Counted from the stretch's first letter, positions 49,875 to 62,088 are shown. The stretch is 64,000 bases of DNA from Bombyx mori (GCF_030269925.1 NC_085116.1:7192001-7256000); one strand, 5' to 3'. Made by a program: numbers and translations. The notes: generated from the letters alone by a model not told the origin.

Positions 49875-52516
49875 ATGTCTTCGTTGCAATTCAGCTTCCC
49901 GCCGGAGAGCTACTCTGCTGTTTACACGAGTGACGGAGCGGCGCCTAATGCGAATGTGAGTATGGTAACTGCGATACGGTGCGGGTGACGAGCCAGAACC
50001 GGCCAGACGACGTAATCGCGCCGGATGACTGCGGCGCGCGTTGCCACTTGTGCATCGACAAGGTCGCGACGCCATGCACCAGTACATTCAACTTCACAAA
50101 ACATCGCACTATTATCACAGTTTAGAATCAAACTAAGCTATTATCGCCATCAAATAAGAGCAGTTTTGATCAGAGGCAAGACAAATGTTATGTAGGTATG
50201 TGTGGAAGTTCGATATTCATATACCTACCTATACACAACAACGCAACAATAATAATAACAATTAACGAAAATTTTATAGCTACATAACAAGGTCGTAGTT
50301 TTTTCGAAACATGCAGCTTGGGCGCCACAACGCGTTATTTTATTATCAAGGCTATAAAATTGTAACGATATGCAAGTAACAAACCTAGTTTAATGTGTTA
50401 GAAGCATTTTGCTGCATGTTTAGTGTTTAACGAAATGATGCGAATTGAGGAAGCACAATTATGCTGAAATTTTTGAGGAATAGCTTTAAAAATATCTGTT
50501 GCTGTCTCTTTCAATTTTCTAACCAACCGAACAGTGCACGAAAAGGACAACTGCAGCTCTAATCGAAACTAGATATGGATCGTAATGGTATCAAAATACT
50601 CGTTGCTTATTGAGGGACTAAACAGGGGAAATATTTTTGTATGTACAAAACGAATCCCCAAAATTATTTATACGTATAAATTTTATATAACTTTTATAAC
50701 TTAATTGTAAACATACAAGAACGATGAAATCCCATTATACTTGGTAAATAATTAGATTTTGCTGTTAAATTAGATATAGGTACGTCAATGAACTTTACGT
50801 TGTAGAAGGTATTACCTATACCGTATTCTATTTACGGATGTCATTTCGGTACCGCCAGAATACTAATACCGCCAACCACAAGTTGACTGGCCGCTTTGCA
50901 ATTAGAGGCAAGGGATATGTCGACGTGAATGAGGCAGTCGATCCAAATCAAATATCAACTACATTGCGTGCTCTTGGGTTACCGCGAATTGAGTCTCTGC
51001 AATAAGTCCAATGATCCTTGTCACAAGTTTGGAGAGACCTCCGATCTAGGCGAAATCATAGGGTCTCCGTATCGGAAGATGGTCGTGGATCCCGATACCT
51101 ATTTTATTGCGCATAGGACTTGACATCTCAGTGGTTATAATTAAAGTTATATAATGCACCTTGTACAGACAGACAGATTTAGGGTATGCGTATAGTAATA
51201 AGATAGAATAGAAGGTAGGTAGAATAGGTCTTACTAATCTCATAATACAACCTTTTGACGTAATACCAGAGTTCATAAATTTTGGCAGCTTTATGTTTTA
51301 TTATTCAATGTTATTTTCGCATCGTGGAAAAATCTCATATTTTTTTAGAATTAATGTATATTGGGTTTAACTCCCGCATCGCATCGTTCGATATAGCATA
51401 CGACACCTCGTCCTTTAGGCCATGACGTCTACCATATGCAATATGCGTCACACAGATGCGAAAATTCAAAGCGCTATAACCGATACTTTTTGACAAAAAA
51501 ACGTGTTCAATCTTTGATTAAAATACTCTTGAGGAAAACATAGATATCGATATTTTTAATCCGATTTATGTTTTGTTTTAATAACAGATTCAAGCTAGTA
51601 ATTAGAGGGTGATCTAAATTTTGTATCAACTAGATTTTATACAGTAAAGCGAGAATATTACTACAACGGATATTTAATGTTAACACGAGGCTAGGCTGGA
51701 TTCCTGGAACTATATCTTCTAATACCAATAAAGCCATACTACTTATTTATAATATAAGATCTTCTGGCCTCAGATATGATAGTAAAGTTGTTAGTTTCAG
51801 ATTCCAGTTAACTGCAGCGTGTGTGAGGTCCACGAAATCTCGAGGTCAGTCGGCGAAGAAGGGACGCGTGTCTCACTGTTTAGTTGTTTCAACTGTGCGG
51901 TAAGTTGAGCCTTTGAAATAGTTCGGTCACATATAAGTACTATGGATTTGGACAAAGGATTTTTAAATCCTAGCGCGTGCACAAAAGTTACACTGCTATG
52001 CGTTCTAATATAACATAGCTGATATAAAGAAAGAACATCGGTTCTGTAACCTTTTAAAATTTTTGCTATGTATTCATTCATTATCCAAACAGTTGTCAAC
52101 CAAAAAAAATATATGTAGCCTAAAAACAACAAAAAAACACCCTTCAATAGCAAACCATTAATTAATTTCGTCTTTTTTATCCGGTTGATACTGGTCAGCG
52201 TATTAGAACGAAGTTATAGAATTATTGTATTGTCATCAGCACAGAACACTATTACTTCTAGCGAAGGTCATCAGTCCTTGATGCGTGTGCTAATTTTCAA
52301 GTTAAGTCTTGAAGTCTGTGGAAATGACGTTCAAATATTCTCTTACATACAAAGAAACAACATACGTATCAAGCTAACAAAAGTGTGTTATAAGGTTTTC
52401 CTTTTAGTGCGAAATAAAATTTTATAATTAGGTGTTTTTTTTTTCAGTTTCGCAATTCCATCAAAGTTATACGAAAAGAAAAGCACAAGAAAGAACTTAA
52501 TAGAGCAAAAAACAAG
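49875..52516 (+). CDS. unrecognised protein with two CxxC pairs, first three exons (3'-partial)
   Basis: Exons 49875-49955 (27 codons), 51801-51899 (33 codons) and 52448-52516 (23 codons), all phase 0, with good donors (GTGAGT, GTAAGT, GTAAGG) and acceptors (GTTTCAG, TTTTTTCAG). The 83 residues read MSSLQFSFPPESYSAVY..., then NCSVC about 20 residues before SCFNC, then a lysine-rich stretch RKEKHKKELNRAKNK. Two CxxC pairs about 24 residues apart could bind one zinc ion, and the basic segment could touch nucleic acid; both are inference. No stop is reached, so the gene probably continues beyond 64000. Upstream ATGs at 49781, 49804 and 49852 precede the chosen start; that at 49852 opens another frame across all three exons. 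I do not recognise the family. Confidence 0.55.
50000..51290. other. intron 1 of the CxxC gene, no supported content
   Basis: A GC-richer patch at about 50870-51120 holds an open frame but no compatible splice donor. Nothing else recognised. Confidence 0.45.
51290..51430 (-). mobile_element. degenerate Bm1 head
   Basis: TTATTCAATGTTATTTTCGC and TCCTTTAGGCCATGACGTC keep the Bm1 head order. Confidence 0.45.
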
Positions 52517-52762
52517 GTAAGGGTTTAGAAATAAATATTATGAACTTTAACGTGTTTATAAACTTACTTTGTCTGTTTTTTTTATTTATTTTGATGTGAT
52601 AAACGTGTATATGAAACATTCTGTTTTCGTGCATTCACTCTTATTGAATTCGTATTTCATAAACGTTAAATCAAATTCGAAGGCAGCTGGTGTACGTCGC
52701 TTCACGTCAATCGTGAAGCGTAAAATACAATATTAATGTTATTATATTACTGGTGTTACATT

Positions 52763-52973
52763 TTACTGGTGGTAGGATCTCTTGTGAGTCCGGACGGGCA
52801 GGTACTACCGCCCTGCCTATATCTGTCGTGAAGCAGTAATGCGTTTCGGTTTCAAGGGTGGGGCAGCCGTTGTAACTATACTGAGACCTTAGAACTTGTA
52901 TCTCAAGGTGGGTGGCGCATTTACGTTGTAGATGTCTATGGGCTCCAGTAACCACTTAACACCACGCATATTC
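52763..52973 (+). mobile_element. Bm1 SINE, 5'-truncated
   Basis: ACTGGTGGTAGGATCTCTTG through GGGCTCCAGTAACCACTTAA. Stops at ACACCAC without the A-tail. Confidence 0.85.
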
Positions 52974-54250
52974 AGATCTACGGATTAAGTAAAGGTTGAA
53001 TAAGGTATATTTGTTTCTTGGCCACATAAAAAATACAATTTTGTGATTTAAAATTGATTTGCATCTACCCGCAGAGAAATGTCCAGAGATTAAGTTAATT
53101 ATAAACTTCTTATTACGCCAATAAAGGCCATATCGCTTATGGTTACAGTCATTTCTGTTTTTGATTATATTTGGAAATAGTTTGAAAATCATAATAATGA
53201 ATTTGAATAGGTCAAAATGATCTTCAAAAGATTAAATACATTAAACATCATGGCGGCTTATTAAATAAATCACATATTTATTAACACTGCCACTCTTGTC
53301 CTGGATTTTTCTGTAGTTTATGTAGGTACTAGTAGGATCTTTAGTAAGTTTACTTTTTCTTGTACATTATGAATTTCCTAACAATTTAGAGATTGAAGAT
53401 TCAAATTAGAGAAAAAAAAAGAATTGTGATGTATTTACGTAAGGCCATAATCACTCGATTCGTATAAATATGTAGCTTCACGTAAACTTAAAATATTACC
53501 AGAACGTACAATTGGGACTAGGTTCGTGTTTCAAACAAAAGTAAATACTTATTATGTATTTCCACACAAAGCTCTTTTATTTGTAAATATTAGTTAGCTA
53601 TGTCCTTATTTTAAGCGTATTGTATTCGAGTACCCTTTTGACGCACGATTGTTTAAATATTTGTGGAAACTTGGGATTTCCCACATTGTAATGTTTATTT
53701 ATAAAAATAATATTTTCTTTAAATCTGGTCCTCAAATTTTTTTGTATATTACTGAACAGAGAAAATGTATTGCGGTGTACTTTGAGGCGGACAGCAGCAC
53801 CAGAATTCTGGTTTGAAAAACAAAATAGCAGTAACCAAAATACAATCGAAATCTCAACCTCGTCAATATTATCTTTAATTATTGGTGCTTTTGTGGTCCA
53901 ATAGCCAGTTGGTAAATGAAGCTAGCTAGCTCAATTAGTGTTACCTTGTAAAATACAAGTAGTTTTCACGTAGATTGATACTCTTTATAAGAACTAACAG
54001 TAGAGACATAAAACTGTTAATAATTGAGATTGCGTGTCTAGTTGCATGTTTAAAAGTTCGTCAACTTCTGTGATTTAAGACGGTTTGTTTAACGAATGAG
54101 CGCGTTTTTTTTTCTATTCAAATATGGGAATCCCATTACAGACAATCGTACACAACATAAATGTACCTACCTTTTTTTTCATTTAATGCAAACGATTCGA
54201 TTTATATCCTTATTTAAATACTGATGAGATTAGAGGCACTGAAATGACAA
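52974..54250. other. AT-rich intronic sequence, nothing firm
   Basis: A short open stretch at 53759-53809 has an acceptor-like AG, but its only donor is weak (GTTTGA); not called as an exon. Confidence 0.4.
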
Positions 54251-54402
54251 ATTGCTATTTATTAACGCCGATTGCTTTGCAGAAAAGAACAAAGTTTTCT
54301 TCTTCTTCTCAGTCGGACACTCTTGTCAGAGTGGTCGTGGTTGCGCTGACGCTGTAATTGCAGTAGGACCTGTTAGGTCGCCCATGCTTCCGACGACCGC
54401 CC

Positions 54403-54459
54403 TCCAGGCAATGCGCTTCCAGGTCTTAGAACCAAAGACCTGGAAGCGCATTGCCTGGA
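54403..54459. repeat. perfect 25-bp hairpin
   Basis: Arms 54403-54427 and 54435-54459 are exact reverse complements with a 7-base loop. The left arm continues leftwards into GC-rich sequence (from about 54310) that the right arm does not mirror. Confidence 0.9.
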
Positions 54460-54734
54460 CAAAGCTTTAGACATAGCATAATTGTATAATACTTAAAAGT
54501 GTTTTGTTCCTAATTAAGAAAGGGTAACGTTTCCGAAGAAGATGATATTCTACGCAGAACTGACAATCATCTATACGGACTAATGTATAAATGAAACCAA
54601 ATTCTATTTTATCATCCTTGGAAAAGGACAATGACACAACACGTACGCACGTTGGATAACGCGACTATGAGAATTCATCAAAGAAAATTATTTTGGCATT
54701 TTATTTATTCCAAAGGAGGACCAGAGACACGGAC

Positions 54735-54890
54735 CTTAGGGTTAAATGACTACAGGAGCTCATAGATATAACAATATTAATACCATCACCCACTTTGAGA
54801 TAAAAGTCGAAGATTTTAATTGCTTGCATTAAAGCGGATTGTGTAAATACTTCGTGGCAGAAACAAACAAGATTGCCGTCTTAGTCCTGG
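54735..54890 (-). mobile_element. very degenerate Bm1
   Basis: GGAGCTCATAGATATAAC, CCATCACCCACTTTGAGATA and TACTTCGTGGCAGAAAC follow the Bm1 order. Confidence 0.45.
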
Positions 54891-54987
54891 GGGTTTAAAA
54901 AAATCCCATGCACGTCCACTTTTAATTGCTGTTTGAATTTTAACAATACGATTTTAATTTTTTTTAATTAAAGTGTTGCGAGAACCC

Positions 54988-55231
54988 TTTTTTTTTATTG
55001 CTTATATGGGTGGACGAGCTCACAGCCCACCTGGTGTTAAGTGGTTACCGGAGCCCATAGACATCTACGACGTAAATGCGCCACCCACCTTGAGATATAA
55101 GTTCTAAGGTCTCAGCATAGTTACGACGGCTGCCCCACCCTTCAAACCGAAACACATTACTGCTTCACGGCAGAAATAGCCAGGGTGGTGGTACCTACCC
55201 GTGCGGACTCACAAGAGGTCCTACCACCAGT
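54988..55231 (-). mobile_element. Bm1 SINE, 5'-truncated, well preserved
   Basis: Poly(T), GCTTATATGGGTGGACGAGC through GGTCCTACCACCAG. Little diverged. Confidence 0.92.
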
Positions 55232-55234
55232 CTA

Positions 55235-56211
55235 TAGCCTATGTCTAGATTGTGTGTAGACTGATGATTATTACTATATCGTCGAATTGGTCCATGAACA
55301 CGCGTTAGTCACGTATTTTGTGGGGTCCTTGTGTCTTGTTACGGGGGCGCGATTTGGGCCTCTGGACAACCCGGGCCCAAAGCCCGGACTAAGTCATGTA
55401 TTTGATTGTACAAATTGTTACGTCTCCATTAAACCTCGGTATACCAGACAGTCGCACTACTGAAAGTAATTATCGGATATTTTAACCAATAGTCTACATT
55501 TCAAATGAATACCGAAGAATGATGTTTAAATTAAACTTTTAAAACCAGTCAGTAACTCAAGTAGAATGATTAAATTTTATAGTAGTATATCTAAGTAGTC
55601 TGTTGGAAAGGGTCTATTAATATTGATGTATTCTGTTCGTCACGCTGTCTTTGAATTTTGAATACATTCTGGAAAGATCGTGCGCATGGTCGGTGAGTGA
55701 CCGGGAACGACCGGGCGCATGCGGCGTCTTTCACGTTTTTCGATACCCGCGATACCCACACGACAATACCGTTCTGGATGTTCTATTTGTTGAATTGCAC
55801 GTGACTGAATAATTGCACATTAAAATTATTTTCGTTGTACATATATTACTATGGAGTAAGTATATTAGAATTGCTAAGTTCGTTGATAGCTTGTTTTTCT
55901 TATTTGACTTTTTAAAAATTCTCTAAAATTTCAATTTTTTAAAATATCTGACTTAACTAATGTTTCACTGTATTTTATAATAGATAATTCAGAGAAAGTA
56001 ATAATACCAGTTGTGAGTCTTTTATCAAATAAAGTTAATATTAAATCTTTAGAAGATTGTGATTAATTGAGAGAGTTTTCATCGACAAGTTACCTACAAT
56101 TAAATGCTCTTTTCATTCCCCTTTTAAGCCTTATTTAATTTAGTCTATTATTGAATTTGAAATAGCATTGGAATTTGAATGCTATTTACCCTCTAAGTAC
56201 TTTCTCGGATT
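55235..56211. other. intronic or intergenic sequence, nothing recognised
   Basis: A CpG-rich patch at about 55690-55770 stands out; no exon or repeat could be supported. Confidence 0.4.
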
Positions 56212-56252
56212 TACTGGTGGTAGGAATTCTTGTCAGTCCGCACGGATAGGTG

Positions 56253-57028
56253 CCGTTCTACGCTCTCTATACTAACGACATCCCCACTCTCGAGGGCAAC
56301 CTCCGAGAGTGGGAAGCCGACGTGAAGTTGGCGCTATTTGCCGACGACAGCGCCCACTTCGCGTCCTCAAACTTCCCCTCTGCGGCCACTTCGAGGATGC
56401 AGAGGCTATTGGACCTACTGCCCCAGTAGCTGGACCGATGGAGGGTCGCGGTCAACGTGGGGAAGACTATTCTCTTGGTCCGGTCCGCACAACAGTCATC
56501 CCAGGACAGCTCAGTCTTCGTGGCGTCAATGTCGAGTTTAGGCCCAGCATCCGCTACCTGGGGGTCAATATCGACCGGAGTTTGAGAATGACCGCCCACG
56601 CACAATCGGCGCGGGCGGCTGCTCGCTGTGCGAAGGCTCTCCTCCGGCCGGTGTTGGCCTCCAGGTTGCCGATCAGGACTAGGCTCGGCATTTACAAGAC
56701 GTATGTTCGTTCCCGTATCACGTACGCAGCTGCGGCCTGGTATCACCTCATCCCGCAGGTCACGTGGGTGAAGTTACAGGCCCAGCAGAATCTGGCTCTT
56801 CGCACGATAGTTGGGTCAGGGCGTTACGTCAGAAATGACGTAATCGCCCGGGATCTGGATGTGGAGTCGCTCGAGGAGTTCATCCGAAGGCTAGCTCGTA
56901 ATCTTTACGAGCGGGCTGACGGTGAACCCCACGAGCATATCTACAATTTAGCTACCTTGCACGCTAGGCCACCTGATGGTCGGGCGCTACCAAGGGAGCT
57001 ACTGGAACCCCCGGCTATGGTAAGATAG
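56253..57028 (+). pseudogene. jockey-type reverse transcriptase, C-terminal remnant
   Basis: The first frame (to about 56428) reads LYTNDIPTLEG and the catalytic LALFADDSAHF, with a stop at LLPQ*. A second frame (about 56500-57028) continues with FRPSIRYLGVNIDRSLRMTA, RLGIYKTYVRSRITYAAAAW and the C-terminal ARNLYERADGEPHEHIYNLA. So the ORF is 5'-truncated, with a stop and a frameshift between RT and the C-terminal region. Non-functional on its own. Confidence 0.82.
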
Positions 57029-57615
57029 TCGGCTTAATCGGAGTGATATGGGAGTGCTCATAATGAGTGCCTCCATGGGACTGAGTTGTCCACACTCGTC
57101 ATTTTCCCCCCACATTGTTGGGCTGCCCCCTATGGGGACCCATTTCAACCACCCCCGTGGGTGGACCACTCCCCCGTCAGGAGAGTGTTATTTTATTCGG
57201 TTCATCCTCGCGACGGTCTTCCCCTTCTGGGGAGCCCTGAGCGGGTGAGCGCCTAACTAGTGCCGCGGCCTGGGTCCGGTGGCGGGCCCCGGAACATTTG
57301 CTGACTGTTGTCTATCTGCTTTTGTAAATATTAGTGTAGTTAGCTTTAGTTAGTCTGTAGTTGAAGTAGAAAGCGAAAAAAAAAAAAGAAGCAGAGGACA
57401 GCAGCCGGCGCAGGGGTGCGTCGTAATATCAAGCCCATCGTATTATATATATGTATATATTTTTATATTTTTGTCGATGCGAGTGTGCTGAGCACGCTAC
57501 GAACAGCCCCCCCTTATCCCGTCTTGCATATATTCCACCCCTGCCCTGTGTGGCAGGGAGCTGCTGCCCGTGCAGTGGGGTTTGCCCCGAGGCCCGCTCC
57601 GTGCCCCCTTTTTGG
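56253..57615 (+). mobile_element. 5'-truncated jockey-like LINE fragment
   Basis: Inserted in a Bm1. GGATAGGTGCC on the left and GGGTAGGTACC on the right look like an 11-bp target duplication with two differences. Includes reverse-transcriptase 3' coding sequence, a 3' UTR with an A-run at about 57377-57388, and a further 220 bp of GC-rich sequence of uncertain origin before Bm1 resumes. Confidence 0.7.
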
Positions 57616-57839
57616 GTAGGTACCATCACCCTGCCTATTTCTGCCGTGAAGTAGTAATGCATTTCGGTTTGAAGGGTGGGGCAGCCGTTGTAACTATACT
57701 GTGACCTTAGAACTCTTATCTCAAGATGGGTGGCGGCATTTACGTTGTAGATGTCTATGGGCTCCGGTAACCGCTTAAAACCAGGTACTTAGGCCGTGAG
57801 CTCGTCCAACGGATCTAAGCAATAAAAAAAAATACTTTT

Positions 57840-58393
57840 AGATTATGTACCTAATCATAGGTAAAATTAAAAAAAAGAACTGAAAGAAAGAAAAAACCAT
57901 CATCCAAACAGAAAGAAAAACGACAAAGCCAAATTTTGATTTTGTGGCAGTTTTGATATATGTCATATCAAATGTTTTCGCAGACCTTAAATTTTACCAA
58001 TAACCAATATGAAACGCGTGGGACACCTATTTATCAAACAAAATATTTTGTGGATTTTCACTTAATTTTGTCAACTTCATTTTCAATGTACTATGTCTGG
58101 ATTATTTAATGGGAATCACTTAAGAAAGGTGAGCGAACAAAAGTACTTGTATAGAAGGTATTTGATGTCATTCACTTACCTTCGATGACGTATCTGATAA
58201 AATATACATCGCTGTGGGTCCAGACAAGCATACATAAGTTATGAAACGTCAGATTTGTTTGACCTGTGAGATGACAACGTTGGATGCCTGGTGCTCAAAT
58301 GACCGGGCGCCCCCGTAGTTTATTGATCCCGTAGAATTCTTAATGTCAGGTTATTTTGTACTGAATATAATACATATTTATTTTGATTACAAA
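57840..58393. other. unassigned sequence
   Basis: AT-rich, no supported exon or repeat. Confidence 0.45.
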
Positions 58394-58626
58394 ACTAGCT
58401 GACCCGGCAGACTTCGTAGTGTCTCAATAGATAAATAAAACACCCAAACTTTTGTATAAAATAAACTTAAAACAAACAAAAGGAATCCGTCCGACGGGGG
58501 ACACATCAAAGGGAAAGCAAAATTGTTATTTTGATTGAAATAATTCAAGACCAAAATTAGCCAAATCGGTCCAGCCGTTCTCGAGTTTGAGCGAGAATAA
58601 CGAACAGCAATTCATTTTTATATATA
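58394..58626 (-). mobile_element. Helitron-like element
   Basis: Minus-strand copy of the 47706-47953 family: ACTAGCTGACCCGGCAGACT at the left edge, CGGTCCAGCCGTTCTCGAG, TATATATA end. Internally different by a GTCCGACGGGGGACAC segment. Confidence 0.7.
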
Positions 58627-59134
58627 CACCATTATTTTATAACTAGTACAAAAATTTTAAGGGCATATTAGGGAAGACATTATTATCATATATGTGACGG
58701 AAAAATCTCATAATACCTTTAAATAGCAAAGTTATTATCATTTGTTTATTGTAAAAAATCTCACTGAAATCATGGACATATTACTTTACAATCCATTCAT
58801 TAGTTCATTGAACTTCATTGATGGTATTCCGTCCTACTCATTCGCATTCGTACTGTCGCACTTGTGACGTAGATGGCCTTAGACAATAAAATGAAACAAA
58901 AGAACATGTGATGCAGTTACCTACTTTATTTAATTTTCTAAATTCTAACCTCTCCGTCATATTCATCCGGGCTTAGGACCGGCAAAATTACCTTTTTACA
59001 ATTAATTAAATACGTATGTGATTAGAAAACAATAAACAAATATTACAATAAAATAAGGTATTCTGTACTAAAAGAAAAGAGAAATTTTGGCATATTTATG
59101 AAGTTAGAATCAGGTGCTATTTACAATAATTATT

Positions 59135-59763
59135 TACATAGGTATTATTTACTAAACTTACAAGTATTTCAATTGTCCTTCGAAATGTCCGCCACTATTG
59201 TTAATACACAGACAGGCTCGTTTATTTAAATTGTTTTTAACGAGAGAAGTACGCTTCTCTGTCTTTTCACTTCGTGAATAGCGTCCAATATGCGCTGTTT
59301 TAATCGTTCGAGCCTAATTCGCTCGCTTCTGTGCACACGTCTCTTAATTTCACTCCACAAAAAGAAGTCCATGGGCGTTAATTCTTGAGATTTCCTGTAG
59401 TGATATGGATGTAATCCAGCCTTATTAATAATCTTCCAGGCACAGGACTGGCTGATGTTAAATCGTCGGTCAGCGTCATTTGGACTGCGCCGGGGATCCT
59501 CTTCAAAATACGCTAGTACATCGTCGTACAGATTTTGTGACAACGCCGGTCTTCCTCGTTCTTGACGTACGTAGGTGACCGTGCGTGGAATGAACCGTGA
59601 TCTAGTAAACGCTGGTAAGCATTTACCACGGTTCGCACATTTGGCTGTCGAGCGTTCGGGTGTCTTCCCTGTACATACGTACAGCTGCACTCGCGTTTTC
59701 TCCACTCAAAAAGTACGCACGAAGCATAGCTACATACTCCCGTGATGTGAACTGATAAGCCAT
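59135..59763 (-). pseudogene. Tc1/mariner-type transposase pseudogene with catalytic core deleted
   Basis: From the ATG at 59763 the frame reads MAYQFTSREYVAMLRAYFLSG, the helix-turn-helix start common in insect DUF4817-type transposases. A frameshift follows, then GRPALSQNLYDDVLAYFEED and FNISQSCAWKIINKAGLHPY (second DNA-binding part). The next residues jump to LTPMDFFLWSEIKRRVHRS, which in full-length relatives lies after the DDE/D core. The catalytic domain of roughly 150-200 residues is therefore missing. After RQRSVLLS another frameshift leads to a C-terminal INNSGGHFEGQLKYL. Element ends not defined. Confidence 0.8.
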
Positions 59764-59999
59764 CGCGTCAGGGAAAACTTAAACAAACAACTGTTGCAAC
59801 GAAAAAATGCATGCGCACACTTCCGATAACAATTTAGCACTGTTTTTTGTCGTTCTTGCGTCGGGGCGCGGCGCGGGCGCAGAGGGACAAGGGGTGGTTG
59901 GTGGGCTTCGACTTGAGTTTCCAGGAATTTATCAATGGAGCAGCGCCCCGTAGGTACCCAAACCCCGCCGCACGTACCTACTATCGGTCATTGATTGTT

Positions 60000-60950
60000 T
60001 TTTTTTATAATTATTTAGCATTTACCAGTTATTACGTATTTTTGTGGACAGTTTTGAGACTTAGTGTTTTTTATTTTTTAACTACACAAATATGATTAGT
60101 TAAAGATACTTAGAGCCCAGTTAAATTTTTTGTACTAATTAAAAAATAGGGGTGTATAGATAGATTAATTAAAAATATCAGAAGGTTCGAAGTTATTGAT
60201 AATTATTAGAAGTAAATTCATTTTAAACGTCAAAATACATCCTTGTATTAATTGTTTTTCATTTCAAACGAAATATCAATTTTATGACTATTCAAGAAAA
60301 TCATTGATGGTTGCTTTAACTATTTTTGGAGCGAACAGGTTGCACACAAGTACCTTCATGTATCATAAAAGATTCATGATGATGCCTACTTGAATATTGT
60401 AAATGTAACCAATTCTTTTTCTTTCTCGAATAATAGTTTAAATGCTGTATTATGTAATATTTTGGAAAATTCTATTTATTACCTTGAACTTATCACGTGA
60501 AAGTATCCCTACTTAATATTATATATGTAGGAGTCTATCTTGTTTGACAGGACAGGATATTTAATTTTTACAGTTATTTAGTGGTACAACACGAGGCATT
60601 ACGTGTTTTCATAGAAAGCTGCAATTTAATTAGTTGTTTTTGTAAAAATCGCCCAAACCTCAACAAATCTTACATTGAATAATGTAAGATTCATAACTTT
60701 TTTTTTAGTTGTAGAAGAAATTAAGTCATGCACATAAACAAAAACGGAGACTAAACTAACAGATTTATGTCTACTTCGCCTATATTTTATTTTTTCTTCA
60801 TTACGAAACGAAACTACATCTTTTCCGCCGTTCTAAGATATACATTATATATTATATAAGTTACAAAAATAAAACCAAAGAAAGGTTTAGACAAATATAA
60901 AATGAAAAATACAAAAATCGATCCTTTATTTTCCCGACTGCTGAAGGATG
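60000..60950. other. AT-rich sequence, nothing recognised
   Basis: Repeated runs of A and T; no exon or repeat supported. Confidence 0.45.
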
Positions 60951-60955
60951 GTGAT

Positions 60956-61192
60956 TTTTTTTTATTCCCTACCTATACGCCGGTAGCTTAGGGGCTACTC
61001 GTATTCCAGCTACGCCCGGACGGGTGGGTTAGATAGGAATAGATAATTCTATTCCATGGGTGAGCTCACAGGCTCAACCTGAGAGAATTTGCTAACACTA
61101 GCCGTAGCAAGTGTAGTCCTTCGCAAAATCTTACCGGATCCGAATCGCGACCCACTGAGAAGATCCGGCTAGAAACTCAGTGGCTGATGGTA
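60956..61192 (-). mobile_element. BMC1-like LINE 3' end
   Basis: Poly(T), TTCCCTACCTATACGCCGGT, TTTGCTAACACTAGCC, CACTGAGAAGATCCGG. An extra segment of about 35 bp after CGGACGGGTGGG repeats part of the sequence. Confidence 0.72.
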
Positions 61193-61199
61193 ATGTTTT

Positions 61200-62088
61200 C
61201 CAAACGTATATATGTATATTTCTTTGTCTCAGTTGTGATGTAGCTATTGGTATGTTATTTTAAATGGTGTCCGAGAAAAATCTCTAAAAACTGTCGAATA
61301 ACCAAATGGTGTTAAATAAAATAAATTATTTAACGAAACAAATTCTACTGCATCATTAAAAAAATCATTAAAATAGATACCAAACACTATAGTTTAAACA
61401 TACATTGAATGTTAGCATTGGTATTTCAGGCGGTGATGTTTTTTAAACTACAACATTTGTTATACAATTTCATTTGCTTGTTTATGCTATGTAAGGGGGA
61501 AATATAAAATTTAGTCTGTTGGAAGAAAAAAAGGGCAACACGAAATGTCACGATTTTAATTTTTGGGATATCGACTCACTTTAAAAGATATTTCGCCCAA
61601 ATATAGTAAATGATAAATGATTAACTTGTAACTGTGCGATCAGAAATATCGACATTAACTTTACAATTAACTAAGACTGCTTCTATTACACTTTTTTGAA
61701 TGCGGAATAAAAAAAATGTGATCTGTAAACAAAAAATAAATTAGGTATAATTATAATACTTAAGAAATATATCAGACTGCTATAATTCGGCGAATAGAAT
61801 GAAAGACATATTTTGAATAATGTCTACGATTTATAAATAAACTAATTCCTGACTATACTTGAAATCTATACTTGGCTTCGATTTGAAATAATATATAATG
61901 TTTCGAGCTGAGTGTATTAGGCTTGAATTATGTGTTTCTTGAAGTATACAACATAATACATACAAGCTTAGCGGTGGGTTGCGGTAGACTGAAATATAAA
62001 AAAAATCTCGCAGTTTCACCCTAATGTTTTATTTGGCTTTTTTTCCAAAACATGTTCAGTTATTTTAATACAAAGAGGTTTCAAGTTT
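61200..62088. other. AT-rich sequence, nothing recognised
   Basis: No supported exon, repeat or RNA gene. Confidence 0.45.

Larger units (their letters stand above)
56212..57830 (+). mobile_element. Bm1 SINE split by a jockey-like LINE insertion
   Basis: Bm1 body begins at ACTGGTGGTAGGAATTC (56212) and runs to GCACGGATAGGTGCC (about 56252). It resumes at GGGTAGGTACCATCACC (about 57616) and ends with the CTAAGCAATAAAAAAAA tail. Confidence 0.85.

Noticed and set aside
50929..51123. Open frame in a GC-richer patch of intron 1 of the CxxC gene
   Set aside because: No compatible splice donor and no family resemblance.
51797..52153. 118-codon minus-strand open frame
   Set aside because: It overlaps exon 2 of the CxxC gene antisense and has no recognisable features or splice context.
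53759..53812. Possible fourth exon of the CxxC gene (RKCIAVYFEADSS)
   Set aside because: The only donor is GTTTGA and a stop follows at once; support is too weak.
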